Source: CAZEPJ01 sp964514105 (GTDB taxonomy: Bacteria > Desulfobacterota > Desulfocorpusculales > Desulfocorpusculum). Taken from it: 64,000 nt of DNA. This document shows, piece by piece, positions 44,180 through 52,125 of this stretch. The translations under genes and the position numbers were made by a program. The stretch is taken from contig CAZEPJ010000011.1 in assembly GCA_964514105.1 (NCBI GenBank), positions 1 through 64,000 of the forward strand, written 5' to 3'. Below the pieces are notes generated by a model. That model worked only from the letters and a program-made list of their open reading frames with translations, ran no database searches and was not told the origin of the DNA. Numbering within the stretch: position 1 is the stretch's first letter; every line of letters starts with the position of its first letter.

Positions 44180-45243
44180 GGCCTGACCCCGCCTCTCCTG
44201 GCGGCCCTGACCTGGATCAGCTCGGCCACGATGCTCACGGCGATCTCCTCGGGGGTCTCGGCGCCGATGTCCAGGCCGATGGGGGAGTGGACGCCATCGA
44301 GCTGTTCCCGGGTGATCCCCTCGTCCCGGAGCGCCTTGTACACCACCGCGCGCTTGCGCTGACTGCCGATCATGCCGATGTAGGCCGCCTCGCGCCCCAG
44401 GGCGGCCCGGAGGGCAGCGTGGTCGTGGGCGTGCCCCCGGGTGATGATGGCGATGTACGACGAGGCAGTGACGGACAGCCGGGCGAAAGCCTCGGCCACG
44501 GGGGCCACCAGGATCTCGTCGGCATGGGGGAATCGTCCGCGGTTGGCGAACTCCTCCCGGTCGTCCACCACCACCACCCGGAATCCCACCATGGCGGCCA
44601 GGGGGGCCACGAATGTGGAGATGTGCCCCGCTCCGAACAGGAGCAGGACGTCCTGGGCTCGAACCGGCTCCACGAACAGGTGGACCCCCGGGTCTCCCGA
44701 GGCCTCCAGGGTGGGGGCCGCGGCCCGCAGGAGGCGGGGGATTTCCCCGTGGGGCACCGCCAGGGTCCCAAGGGCGCCGGCGGGCAAAGGCTCCTGCCCG
44801 ATCCAGAGGAATCGGGACGATGCATCGTCCGCCCCGACGCCCTGGGCCACCCGGGTGAGCAGGACCCCGCTGCCCCCGGATCGGATGAGATCCTCCAGAC
44901 GCCTGAACAGCGCCACCACCTCGGGCTGTTCCGGGGACAACGGCTCCACGTACACGTCGACGAGGCCTCCGCACAGCATGTCCGTCTTGGCCACATCCTC
45001 TCCGGCCAGCCGGAAATGAACGATGCGGGACCTGGCCTCCTTCATGGCCTCCCCGGCGGCCAGCATCACCTGGTGCTCCAGGAGGCCTCCGCCGATGGTG
45101 CCCACGAGGGTCCCGTCCTGGGACACGAGGCACCGGGTCCCCACGGACCGGGGGGCGGACCCGGACTGGCGGATGATCCGGGCAAGGGCCACCCCCTGGC
45201 CCGCGGCCAGGCGCCGGGCCGCCTCCAAGAAGGCATCGGTCAT
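44176..45243 (-). CDS. xdhC: XdhC/CoxF-family molybdenum hydroxylase maturation factor
   Basis: 355 residues. The N-terminal domain has SAPRSVGTRCLV and GTIGGGLLEHQV; the C-terminal Rossmann domain has LLLFGAGHISTFVAPLAAM, ITRGHAHDHAALRAAL, YIGMIGSQRKR and SPIGLDIGAETPEEIAVSI. XdhC binds the molybdenum cofactor and promotes its sulfuration and insertion. ATG 45243, after GGAGGAG, overlaps the yqeC stop (ATGA). Confidence 0.93.
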   Translation of the reverse strand: MTDAFLEAARRLAAGQGVALARIIRQSGSAPRSVGTRCLVSQDGTLVGTIGGGLLEHQVMLAAGEAMKEARSRIVHFRLAGEDVAKTDMLCGGLVDVYVEPLSPEQPEVVALFRRLEDLIRSGGSGVLLTRVAQGVGADDASSRFLWIGQEPLPAGALGTLAVPHGEIPRLLRAAAPTLEASGDPGVHLFVEPVRAQDVLLLFGAGHISTFVAPLAAMVGFRVVVVDDREEFANRGRFPHADEILVAPVAEAFARLSVTASSYIAIITRGHAHDHAALRAALGREAAYIGMIGSQRKRAVVYKALRDEGITREQLDGVHSPIGLDIGAETPEEIAVSIVAELIQVRAARRGGVRP

Positions 45244-46055
45244 CTTTCTTCTCCTCCGTCTTGCAGGTATCGCCAGAGGCAAACGGGGGGGGGCTGGGCC
45301 GCGTGACCCGCCGCGATGCCGTGGAGTCGCCCCCGCCCCTGCCGGGCAACCCAGTCCATGATCTCCTTCGCCGCCTCAAGACCCCCCGGGACGTCCGCCT
45401 GGTTGAGGAAGACCGTGCGCAGGGCCCGGGCCGGGCAGCCCCTGAACAGGCCCTCCTCGTGAAGCAGGATGTCGGCCACGCTTCGCGGGCTGACGGCGCT
45501 GCCCATCTCGAGCCCCGTGATCCGCGAGAACCGCTCGGCCCGGAAGACCCAGGCCTCCTCCAGAGGCCTGCCGACGGCGTCCAGACCCACCACGGCCACG
45601 ACCCAGCGGCTGGAAGCGGGGATGACGGGTTCGTGAGCGGCGGGGGCCTTGAGAGGCCTTCGCGCGGCGCCGTCGGCCTCCACCAGGACCCACGGGCGCA
45701 GGCCGCTGCACCCGAAACCATCCACGGCCTCGGGGGAAAACCCGCGGACCTTGCGGGGGCCGTCTGCCGGGGCCGCCGCGGCGAACAGCGTCCCACGCTC
45801 CATGGCCGCCCTCACCAGGATTGCCCGGGGGTCGGGGGAGATGACGACGGACGGGCATTCCTCCCTGGCCGGAAGCATCATCCTGGTGGTGGTTGTCAGG
45901 AGGGCCGCCTCCCCCCTGTCCGCCAGCTCCCGGGCCAGCCGAAACAGCACACGGGTCTTCCCCCCCGCCCCCACGAGGCTCACAACACCCCCGCCCGAGA
46001 GCATGAGGCCATCGAGGAGCGAGGCCCGCGGCCCACCGGAACGAGGTCTCTCCAT
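45240..46055 (-). CDS. yqeC: Selenium-dependent hydroxylase accessory protein YqeC
   Basis: 271 residues. The P-loop SLVGAGGKTRVLFRLARELA, LLTTTTRMMLP, VLVEADGAARRPLKAPAAHEP and VVGLDAVGRPL are typical of YqeC. The family is associated with selenium-dependent molybdenum hydroxylases. It is translationally coupled to xdhC and 7 bp after yqeB. Confidence 0.9.
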   Translation of the reverse strand: MERPRSGGPRASLLDGLMLSGGGVVSLVGAGGKTRVLFRLARELADRGEAALLTTTTRMMLPAREECPSVVISPDPRAILVRAAMERGTLFAAAAPADGPRKVRGFSPEAVDGFGCSGLRPWVLVEADGAARRPLKAPAAHEPVIPASSRWVVAVVGLDAVGRPLEEAWVFRAERFSRITGLEMGSAVSPRSVADILLHEEGLFRGCPARALRTVFLNQADVPGGLEAAKEIMDWVARQGRGRLHGIAAGHAAQPPPVCLWRYLQDGGEER

Positions 46056-46062
46056 GGGCGCC

Positions 46063-46875
46063 TCAGCGGTTGCACACCCGCAGGATGGCCTCCAGGACCG
46101 ATCCGGAGATGGCCCGGGCCTTGTCTGAGATGGTGCCGCAGAACTCCACCTTTCCCCGCGGGTCGATGTCTCCGATCTTGAGCCCCGCCTCCACCGGCGT
46201 GCCCGAGCGGATGAGCCCCCGGAGGACGCCTCCCATCTCCACGCGGACCTCCGCCGCCCCCACCCGGCCCACGGCCTCTCCCGGCCGCACCATCGCCCCG
46301 ATCCCGCTGTCCGCCAGGAAGGTGCCGGCTGCGGGGGCCCGGAGCACCCGTTCCGAGCTGCGCCCGCCGATCTCCCCCGGCACCCCGGTGTCCGGCTCGG
46401 CCCGGCCCGAGGCCATGACCCGCCCCAGATTGTGGCCCCGGTTGGTCTCGATGACGAAATGGGCGTCTCGCCCCGCCTCGAATCCGGGGCCCAGGGCAAT
46501 GACCAGGGGCGCCTCGTCCATTGCCGTCCCCAGGTTGCGCTTGGCCAGGATGGCATCCACCACCACGTCCGGCCGCAGCAGGCCGATGTGCCGCCATTGC
46601 GGGTCGACCAGGACCGCAATGCGGTGCCGATCCCAGGCCAGCTGCACGCCCCGCGCGTCTTCAGCCAGGACGGCTTCCACACCCTCGACCACGGCCTTGC
46701 CGTCGTGGACGGCCTCGCAGAAGGAGACCAGCCGGCGGACGGCCAGGGGGGCCTGCGTCTCCATCATGAAGATGCGGCAGAGGTTGGCCCGGAAAAGACG
46801 CCAGGCCACGGCGCTGGCCATCTCTCCGGCGCCCTTGACGGCCACGACCAGATGCGGAAGGGGGTGCGGCGCCAC
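46063..46875 (-). CDS. yqeB: Selenium-dependent molybdenum hydroxylase system protein YqeB
   Basis: 270 residues from GTG 46875 (AGGAGAG upstream). VVAVKGAGEMASAVAWRLFRA, MMETQAPLAVRRLVSFCEAV and ALGPGFEAGRDAHFVIETNRGH are characteristic of the EF2563/YqeB family. Its presence is used in comparative genomics as a marker for selenium-dependent molybdenum hydroxylases. The hydroxylase itself is not in this window. Confidence 0.92.
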   Translation of the reverse strand: MAPHPLPHLVVAVKGAGEMASAVAWRLFRANLCRIFMMETQAPLAVRRLVSFCEAVHDGKAVVEGVEAVLAEDARGVQLAWDRHRIAVLVDPQWRHIGLLRPDVVVDAILAKRNLGTAMDEAPLVIALGPGFEAGRDAHFVIETNRGHNLGRVMASGRAEPDTGVPGEIGGRSSERVLRAPAAGTFLADSGIGAMVRPGEAVGRVGAAEVRVEMGGVLRGLIRSGTPVEAGLKIGDIDPRGKVEFCGTISDKARAISGSVLEAILRVCNR

Positions 46876-46885
46876 GAACTCTCTC

Positions 46886-47905
46886 CTATTTCCCGAATGG
46901 GCACACGGGATACCGGCACTGCGGGCAGTTGAGGCACAGTCCGCCGTGGCCCATCCCGGCGATCTCCGACCTGGAGATCTCCTGTCCGGCCAGGATCCGA
47001 GGGAGGACCAGGTCGAAGATGGTGGTCCCGTGGTAGTACACGCAGGCCGGAAGCCCCAGGATGCGGGCGTCGTCCAGCCGGGCGTACAGGAACATGGCCC
47101 CCGGCAGGATGGGGGTTCCGTAAAAGACGATGCGGGCGCCCGCCCGGCGAATCCCCCTGCGCGTCACATCATCGGGGTCCACGGACAGACCGCCGGTGGT
47201 CAGGATCAGCTCGCACCCCATGCCGCGCAGCTCGACGATGGCCCGGGCGATGGCCCCGGGGTCGTCGGTGACGACGATCTTCCTGACGAGCTCGCAGCCC
47301 ACGGCCGTGATCTTGGCCCCCACATACCGGTCGAACTCGTCCTTGACGAGCCCCCGGGCGATCTCCGAGCCCGTGACCACGGCCCCGACCCGGAGCCGGC
47401 GGTAGGGCTGCACCGCGATGACGGGGGCGAACCTGCGGGCCACGGCCTCCAGTCGCTCGATGCGCGCCCGCTGGATGGTCAGGGGGATGATCCGGGTGGC
47501 GGCCACGGTCTGCCCGGCCTTGCAGGGATAGTGGGTCTTGAGGGTGGAGACGATGACCCCGGGGATGCGGTTGATGCGGCCAAGCCCCTCCACCTGGATC
47601 GTGAGAAGCCCGTCGGCCCTGGCCGAGATGTTGCTCTTCCCCTCGCTGGGATCGGACCAGACCACGCCGGGGCCGCAGATGGCCCGGGCGATCCGCAGGG
47701 CCGCGTCGTCCTCATGGAGGCGGGATTCCCCAAGCTCCAGCACATAGAGCGTCTGTTTGCCCAGTTTGCGCAGATCGGGGATGTCCTCCAGGCGCACCAC
47801 GTGCCCCTTCTTGAACCCCACGCCCTTGAACTTGCCCGGGACGATCCGCGTGATGTCGTGGGCCAGCACCATGCCCACGGCCTTCTCCACCTGGATCCGC
47901 TTCAT
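46886..47905 (-). CDS. MoeA-like molybdopterin-binding protein with Cys tail
   Basis: 339 residues. KAVGMVLAHDITRI resembles the MoeA start. The MPT-binding domain holds AVVTGSEIARG and LTTGGLSVDPDDVTRRGI. The C-terminus ends LCLNCPQCRYPVCPFGK, a C-x2-C-x2-C-x4-C tail that could bind zinc or an iron-sulfur cluster. It lies next to yqeB-yqeC-xdhC, so it is probably dedicated to that hydroxylase. ATG 47905 follows GGGAGGC; ATG 47938 is a longer alternative. Confidence 0.88.
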   Translation of the reverse strand: MKRIQVEKAVGMVLAHDITRIVPGKFKGVGFKKGHVVRLEDIPDLRKLGKQTLYVLELGESRLHEDDAALRIARAICGPGVVWSDPSEGKSNISARADGLLTIQVEGLGRINRIPGVIVSTLKTHYPCKAGQTVAATRIIPLTIQRARIERLEAVARRFAPVIAVQPYRRLRVGAVVTGSEIARGLVKDEFDRYVGAKITAVGCELVRKIVVTDDPGAIARAIVELRGMGCELILTTGGLSVDPDDVTRRGIRRAGARIVFYGTPILPGAMFLYARLDDARILGLPACVYYHGTTIFDLVLPRILAGQEISRSEIAGMGHGGLCLNCPQCRYPVCPFGK

Positions 47906-47937
47906 CACCGCCCCATGCCTCCCGACCCTGGTGTTCA

Positions 47938-48849
47938 TGGGTCTATCATAGAGGCTTCGAAGCCGCTTGTCATGGCCTTTGGCGAATCCGCCCAACGCGT
48001 GGATGCGCGGCCATCAGGGGCTCTACGCGAGAGTCGGGCCGGCTGGGTCTGGCCCAAGTCCAAGGGGGCCTGCACGGCCTCGGGCATCCTTTGCGCCATC
48101 TGCACCGAGGGGGCCGGGCCCTGCGCCTCCCCGGGGGTGATCTCGGTCAGCTCGAGCGTGCCGATCCACTGGCTGAATGCGATGGCCTTGTGGCCTTCGT
48201 TGCCCACCTGTTCCTCCAGGATCCGGGCCAGCTCGCGGATCTTGGGGGCCGTCTTCTCCCGTTCCTGGGGGGGATCTCCCGGCCGTCAAGGGCCAGGGCG
48301 TTGCCGATGATGGGCATCTGCACCAGGCAGTTGAGCAGGATCTCCCGCTCCTTGGGAATCAGGGGGCGCCTCCTGGATTTGGCCAGCAGCCTGGCCAGGA
48401 GCTCCTTGAACTCGTCGTACGCGCCCCACTGCCGGGGGGTCATTTCCACGAAGAAGTTGTTGTCCACGCGATCCGGGAGATCCATGGGCACCTGGTCGCG
48501 CGTCGGGCGAAGGCTGTGGGGCGCAATCAGGGCGCCAATCTCCGGCAGGTTCTCACGGCCCGGGACCCGGGGCCAGGAACTGAAAGATGCTGTACAGCCC
48601 ATCCAGGCGATTCTCCCGGGGCGTTGCCTGGAGCACGAAGGCGCGGCGGCCGTTCAGTCTCTTGACCGCGGCCCTGGCCCGCCAGTTCTTGATGCGCTGC
48701 GGCTCGTCCAGGATGATGAGGTCCGGCCGAAGCCGCTCCAAGGGCTCCAGATGGCGCGGGCGATCTCGCAGTTGAGGATCCGGAAGAAGGCAGGCTCCGG
48801 GCACAGGCGGCGCCGGTCGATCTGCACGCGAATACCCGTGGCCATGGGT
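47938..48849 (-). pseudogene. SNF2-family helicase remnant, multiply frameshifted
   Basis: Helicase pieces follow one another in different frames. About 48845-48750 gives an ILNCEIAR segment. About 48750-48560 gives LIILDEPQRIKNWRARAAVK and AFVLQATPREN. About 48540-48270 gives IGALIAPHSLRPTRDQV then VDNNFFVEMTPRQWGAYDEF. About 48265-47960 gives APKIRELARILEEQV and HKAIAFSQWIGTLEL. The Walker A region and the C-terminal arginine finger part are missing, and about 25 residues seem deleted near 48555. One shift sits at a C7 run near 48270. This is a dead relic. Confidence 0.75.
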
Positions 48850-48968
48850 GCTTTCCGATCAGGACCTCTTTGCGTTCGCGGCGCGGAGCCTGGAGGTCTG
48901 GGTCCTGGCGCAGGGGTTCCGGGCTGGGCCGGCGGGGGACGGGATCCATGGGCCTGCTCCCTCCCGCC

Positions 48969-50270
48969 TCATCGCATGAGAACGCCGGGCAGGAAGAGGG
49001 CCAGCTGGGGAAAGAGGAACAGCAGAACGGCGCAAAAAAGGAGGCTCAGGAGAAAGGGATACACCCCGCTGTAAATCACGCCGAACGGGGCCCGGGTGAT
49101 GGCCCTGACCACAAAGACGTTGATGGCCACCGGCGGGACCACCACCCCGACCATGACCGTGATGGCGATGATCATGCCGAACCAGATGGGGTCGTACCCC
49201 AGCTTGATGATGACGGGGTAGAAGATGGGCGTGGCGAGGATCATGAAGGCCAGGTCGTCGATGAACGAGCCGCCCAGCAGGTAGATCACGGCGATGATCA
49301 CCATGATGATATGGGCGTGAAAAGGCAGGCTGAGGATCCAATCGGCCGCGATCATGGGGATCTTGGTCCTCGCCAGGAAGTGGCCCAGGACCGTGGAGCC
49401 CGCGATGAGCATGAGGACCATGCACGCCGTGCGCAGGGACTCGTTGACGGACTTGATGTACCCCTTGAGGTTCAGGTCCCGCTTGAGGATCGAAAGGAGC
49501 AGCACGGCGAAGGTCCCCACGCTGCCGGCCTCGGTGGGGGTGAAAAACCCCTTCATGATGCCCCCGATGACGATGAGGAAGATGGCCACGACCCAGATGA
49601 GCTCCGGGACCGCCCTGAAGCGATCGCCCCAGGAGGATCGGTTGCCCCTGGGCCCCAACGATGGGTCCAGCCTGCACCAGAAAAAGATGATCAAGACGAA
49701 GAACAGGGCGATCATGAGTCCCGGGATCAATCCGGCCAGGAACAGCTTGCCGATGGACTGCTCGGTGATGATGCCGAAGACGATGAGGGTGACGCTGGGC
49801 GGGATGAGGATCCCCAGGGTGCCCACGGTGGCCACGATGCCCGTGGAGAGCTTCCGGTTGTACCCGTACCGGTCCATCTCGGGAACGGCCACGCTGGCGA
49901 AGGTCGCGGCCGTGGCGGGCGAGGAGCCGCAGATGGCCTTGAACACCGTGGCCCCTGCCACCGTGGCCATGGCCAGGCCCCCCGGGATATGCCCCAGGAA
50001 CTTGTAGGCCGCATCGTAGAGCCGCTTGGCGATCCCCGCGTTGAAGGCGATCTGACCCATGAGGACGAACAGGGGGATCACGGTGAACCCGTAAGATGCG
50101 AACACGTCCCAGATGTCCTTGGCCAGGAGATTCAACGCGGCCTTGAGGGAGACGACGTAGGCGAATCCAAGAAAGCCCACCAGGGCCATGGCGAACCCCA
50201 GCTCGATGCCGGTCAGAAAGAGCACCAGCACCAGGGCCAGGCCGAGGATGCCGACGGCCACCTCACTCAT
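48969..50270 (-). CDS. dctM: TRAP transporter large permease subunit
   Basis: 433 residues and about 12 helices. VFKAICGSSPATAATFASVAVPEM, TVGTLGILIPPSVTLIVFGI and VGVVVPPVAINVFVVRAI are DctM motifs. It is the last gene of the paaK operon. Its start overlaps the dctQ stop by 8 bp. Confidence 0.94.
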   Translation of the reverse strand: MSEVAVGILGLALVLVLFLTGIELGFAMALVGFLGFAYVVSLKAALNLLAKDIWDVFASYGFTVIPLFVLMGQIAFNAGIAKRLYDAAYKFLGHIPGGLAMATVAGATVFKAICGSSPATAATFASVAVPEMDRYGYNRKLSTGIVATVGTLGILIPPSVTLIVFGIITEQSIGKLFLAGLIPGLMIALFFVLIIFFWCRLDPSLGPRGNRSSWGDRFRAVPELIWVVAIFLIVIGGIMKGFFTPTEAGSVGTFAVLLLSILKRDLNLKGYIKSVNESLRTACMVLMLIAGSTVLGHFLARTKIPMIAADWILSLPFHAHIIMVIIAVIYLLGGSFIDDLAFMILATPIFYPVIIKLGYDPIWFGMIIAITVMVGVVVPPVAINVFVVRAITRAPFGVIYSGVYPFLLSLLFCAVLLFLFPQLALFLPGVLMR

Positions 50271-50745
50271 ACTTCCCCTCCGCGATCTTCACGATCTGGG
50301 AGATGAGCACCAGGCACTGAAGGAAACAGGAAAGTCCCACCCCGAGCACCACCGGGTAGAAGGGGACCTTCAGGGTCAGGGAGACCTCGCCGGAGCGGTA
50401 CAGATCCAGTCCCATGCGGAGCAGATTCCATCCGATGAGGAAGAAGAGGCCCACCCCCAGGCATCTGGTGCCTATGTTGAAGGCGTTCTTGAGCCGCCTG
50501 GGCAGCTTCCCCACAAATGAATCCACGTAGATGTGCCCCATGGCCCAGGAGGTGAAGGGGAGGGAGAAACCGACCACCATGGCACCGGAAAACGCCACGA
50601 GCTCATACGTCCCCAGGATGGGCATCCGAAACGACCTGAGGATCACGTCCGCCACAGTGAGCAGCATCATGAAGGTGATGCTCACCCCCGCCACCATGTT
50701 GAGGTGGCGACTGGCCGCCCCCACTGCCTTGAGGAATGTCTCCAT
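50263..50745 (-). CDS. dctQ: TRAP transporter small permease subunit
   Basis: 160 residues with four helices. VILRSFRMPILGTYELVAFSGAM and MGHIYVDSFVGKLPRRLKNAF fit DctQ. ATG 50745 is preferred over a GTG five codons upstream. It couples translationally to dctM. Confidence 0.9.
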   Translation of the reverse strand: METFLKAVGAASRHLNMVAGVSITFMMLLTVADVILRSFRMPILGTYELVAFSGAMVVGFSLPFTSWAMGHIYVDSFVGKLPRRLKNAFNIGTRCLGVGLFFLIGWNLLRMGLDLYRSGEVSLTLKVPFYPVVLGVGLSCFLQCLVLISQIVKIAEGKYE

Positions 50746-50781
50746 CCACCCGCCCCCCACATGTCATGGTGTGCCGGGAAC

Positions 50782-50805
50782 GGCGGGGGGCGGATCCCCC
50801 CCGCC
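50782..50805 (-). repeat. Hairpin between dctP and dctQ
   Basis: GGCGGGGGG (50782-50790) pairs perfectly with CCCCCCGCC (50797-50805) around a 6-bp loop, in the 68-bp gap between the binding-protein stop and dctQ. It has the same placement as hairpins at 9502, 24216 and 25882. Confidence 0.55.
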
Positions 50806-50813
50806 CATGGGAT

Positions 50814-51836
50814 CTATTGATACTTCTTGAGCTCCTCCAGGCAGAACTTGAGGGCCTCTTCCCCGGGCAGGCCCTTCTCCTTTGTCTTGGCCACGTACTC
50901 GTCCAGGATCGGCCTCACCGCCTTGGCCCACCTCGCGTTTTCCGCGTCGGAAAGGGGGATGATCTTGTTGCCCCGGGCCAGGGTCACATCCGTCCCTTCC
51001 TTGTCGATCTCGTCCCATCCCTTTCCCGTCTTCTCGATCCACTCCTGGTTGATCTCCTCGATGATCTTCTGGACGTCCGGCGGGAGCGACTTCCACTTGT
51101 CCTTGTTCATCACCACGAAGAAGCCGGTGGAGTACGCCGAACCATAGCACAGGGTCGTGAAGTTGACGACCTCCCCCATCTTCCAGCCCTTGTTCGCCTC
51201 GATGGGGTGGACCGCCCCTTCGGCGACCCCCTTCTGGAGGGCGTCGTATCGATCGGGCATGGGCATGGCCACCGGGGTCCCGCCGAGGGACCCCACGACC
51301 TTGGCGCTCAACCCGTGGCAGACGATCTTCATTCCCTTGAGGTCCTCCAGCTTCTCCACGGCCTTCTTGGTGTGGAGGATCCCCGGCCCGTGGGCGTGGA
51401 AATACATGACCTGGACGTCATTGAACTCCTTGGGCTGGAACTTCCGGTAATACGCGTTGATCAGCTTGGTGGCGGCCAGCCCGCTCTTGTACCCCAGGGG
51501 CAGATCGATGACCTCCGTCAGCGGGAACTTGCCCGCCGTGTATCCCAACACGGACATCCCCACGTCGGACAGCCCCTTGACGACCCCGTCGTAGCACTGG
51601 GCCGCAGGGGTCAGGGTCCCACCGGGGAACATGGTCACCTTCACCCGGCCGTTGGTCCTCTTGGCGATCTCCTCCCCCCACTGAGTGGCCAGGACCGTAT
51701 TCTTGTGAGGCGCCGGGAAGAAGATGGAATAGGTGAGCTCGATGGGTTTGGTCTGGGCCGCGGCGGGAGAGATGATCAGGGCCGCGGCCGCGGCCACCGC
51801 GCAGGGGAAAACCAAAGCCAAGTGCCTCTTTCTCAT
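50814..51836 (-). CDS. dctP: TRAP transporter solute-binding protein (DctP family)
   Basis: 340 residues. Signal peptide to about residue 27 (SPAAAQ). FPAPHKNTVLATQWGEEI, LKGMKIVCHGLSAKVVGSLG and YDALQKGVAEGAVHPIEANKG are typical of the DctP7/SBP_bac_7 family. CAGGAGG precedes ATG 51836. Linkage to a phenylacetate-CoA ligase suggests an aromatic or related carboxylate as ligand (inference). Confidence 0.92.
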   Translation of the reverse strand: MRKRHLALVFPCAVAAAAALIISPAAAQTKPIELTYSIFFPAPHKNTVLATQWGEEIAKRTNGRVKVTMFPGGTLTPAAQCYDGVVKGLSDVGMSVLGYTAGKFPLTEVIDLPLGYKSGLAATKLINAYYRKFQPKEFNDVQVMYFHAHGPGILHTKKAVEKLEDLKGMKIVCHGLSAKVVGSLGGTPVAMPMPDRYDALQKGVAEGAVHPIEANKGWKMGEVVNFTTLCYGSAYSTGFFVVMNKDKWKSLPPDVQKIIEEINQEWIEKTGKGWDEIDKEGTDVTLARGNKIIPLSDAENARWAKAVRPILDEYVAKTKEKGLPGEEALKFCLEELKKYQ

Positions 51837-51922
51837 GTCGGGCCTCCTGTCTTTATGGTTTGGGGTTGACGAGGATAAGACAGCTGCCTGTCCAAAGAAG
51901 GGCTGAGACCACCTCCTTTCCG

Positions 51923-52111
51923 TCACACGTCCCCATCTGCGTCCAAGAGATCGTTCACGTTGATCTGGAGCATCCGGGTGCTGGCCAGGATGCGCTGGGC
52001 ATTGCGCTCAACGGCCTGGATCCCCATGGACCGCTCCACCAGCTCCCTGGCCGCCGCCTCGATGGCATCGACGATGCGGGCCAGTTCCCGGACATCCCCG
52101 CGCATGGACAT
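51923..52111 (-). CDS. 62-residue protein between paaK and dctP, unknown
   Basis: Starts MSMRGDVRELARIVDAIEAA from ATG 52111 (GGGAGGGGG upstream; ATG 52105 possible). It is predicted almost wholly alpha-helical with heptad-like leucine/isoleucine spacing through ARELVERSMGIQAVERNAQR, then LQINVNDLL. It begins 14 bp after the paaK stop and ends before the TRAP genes, so it is co-transcribed. No family is recognised. It may bind the ligase or be a small regulator. Confidence 0.65.
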   Translation of the reverse strand: MSMRGDVRELARIVDAIEAAARELVERSMGIQAVERNAQRILASTRMLQINVNDLLDADGDV

Positions 52112-52125
52112 CTCCCCCTCCCGCC

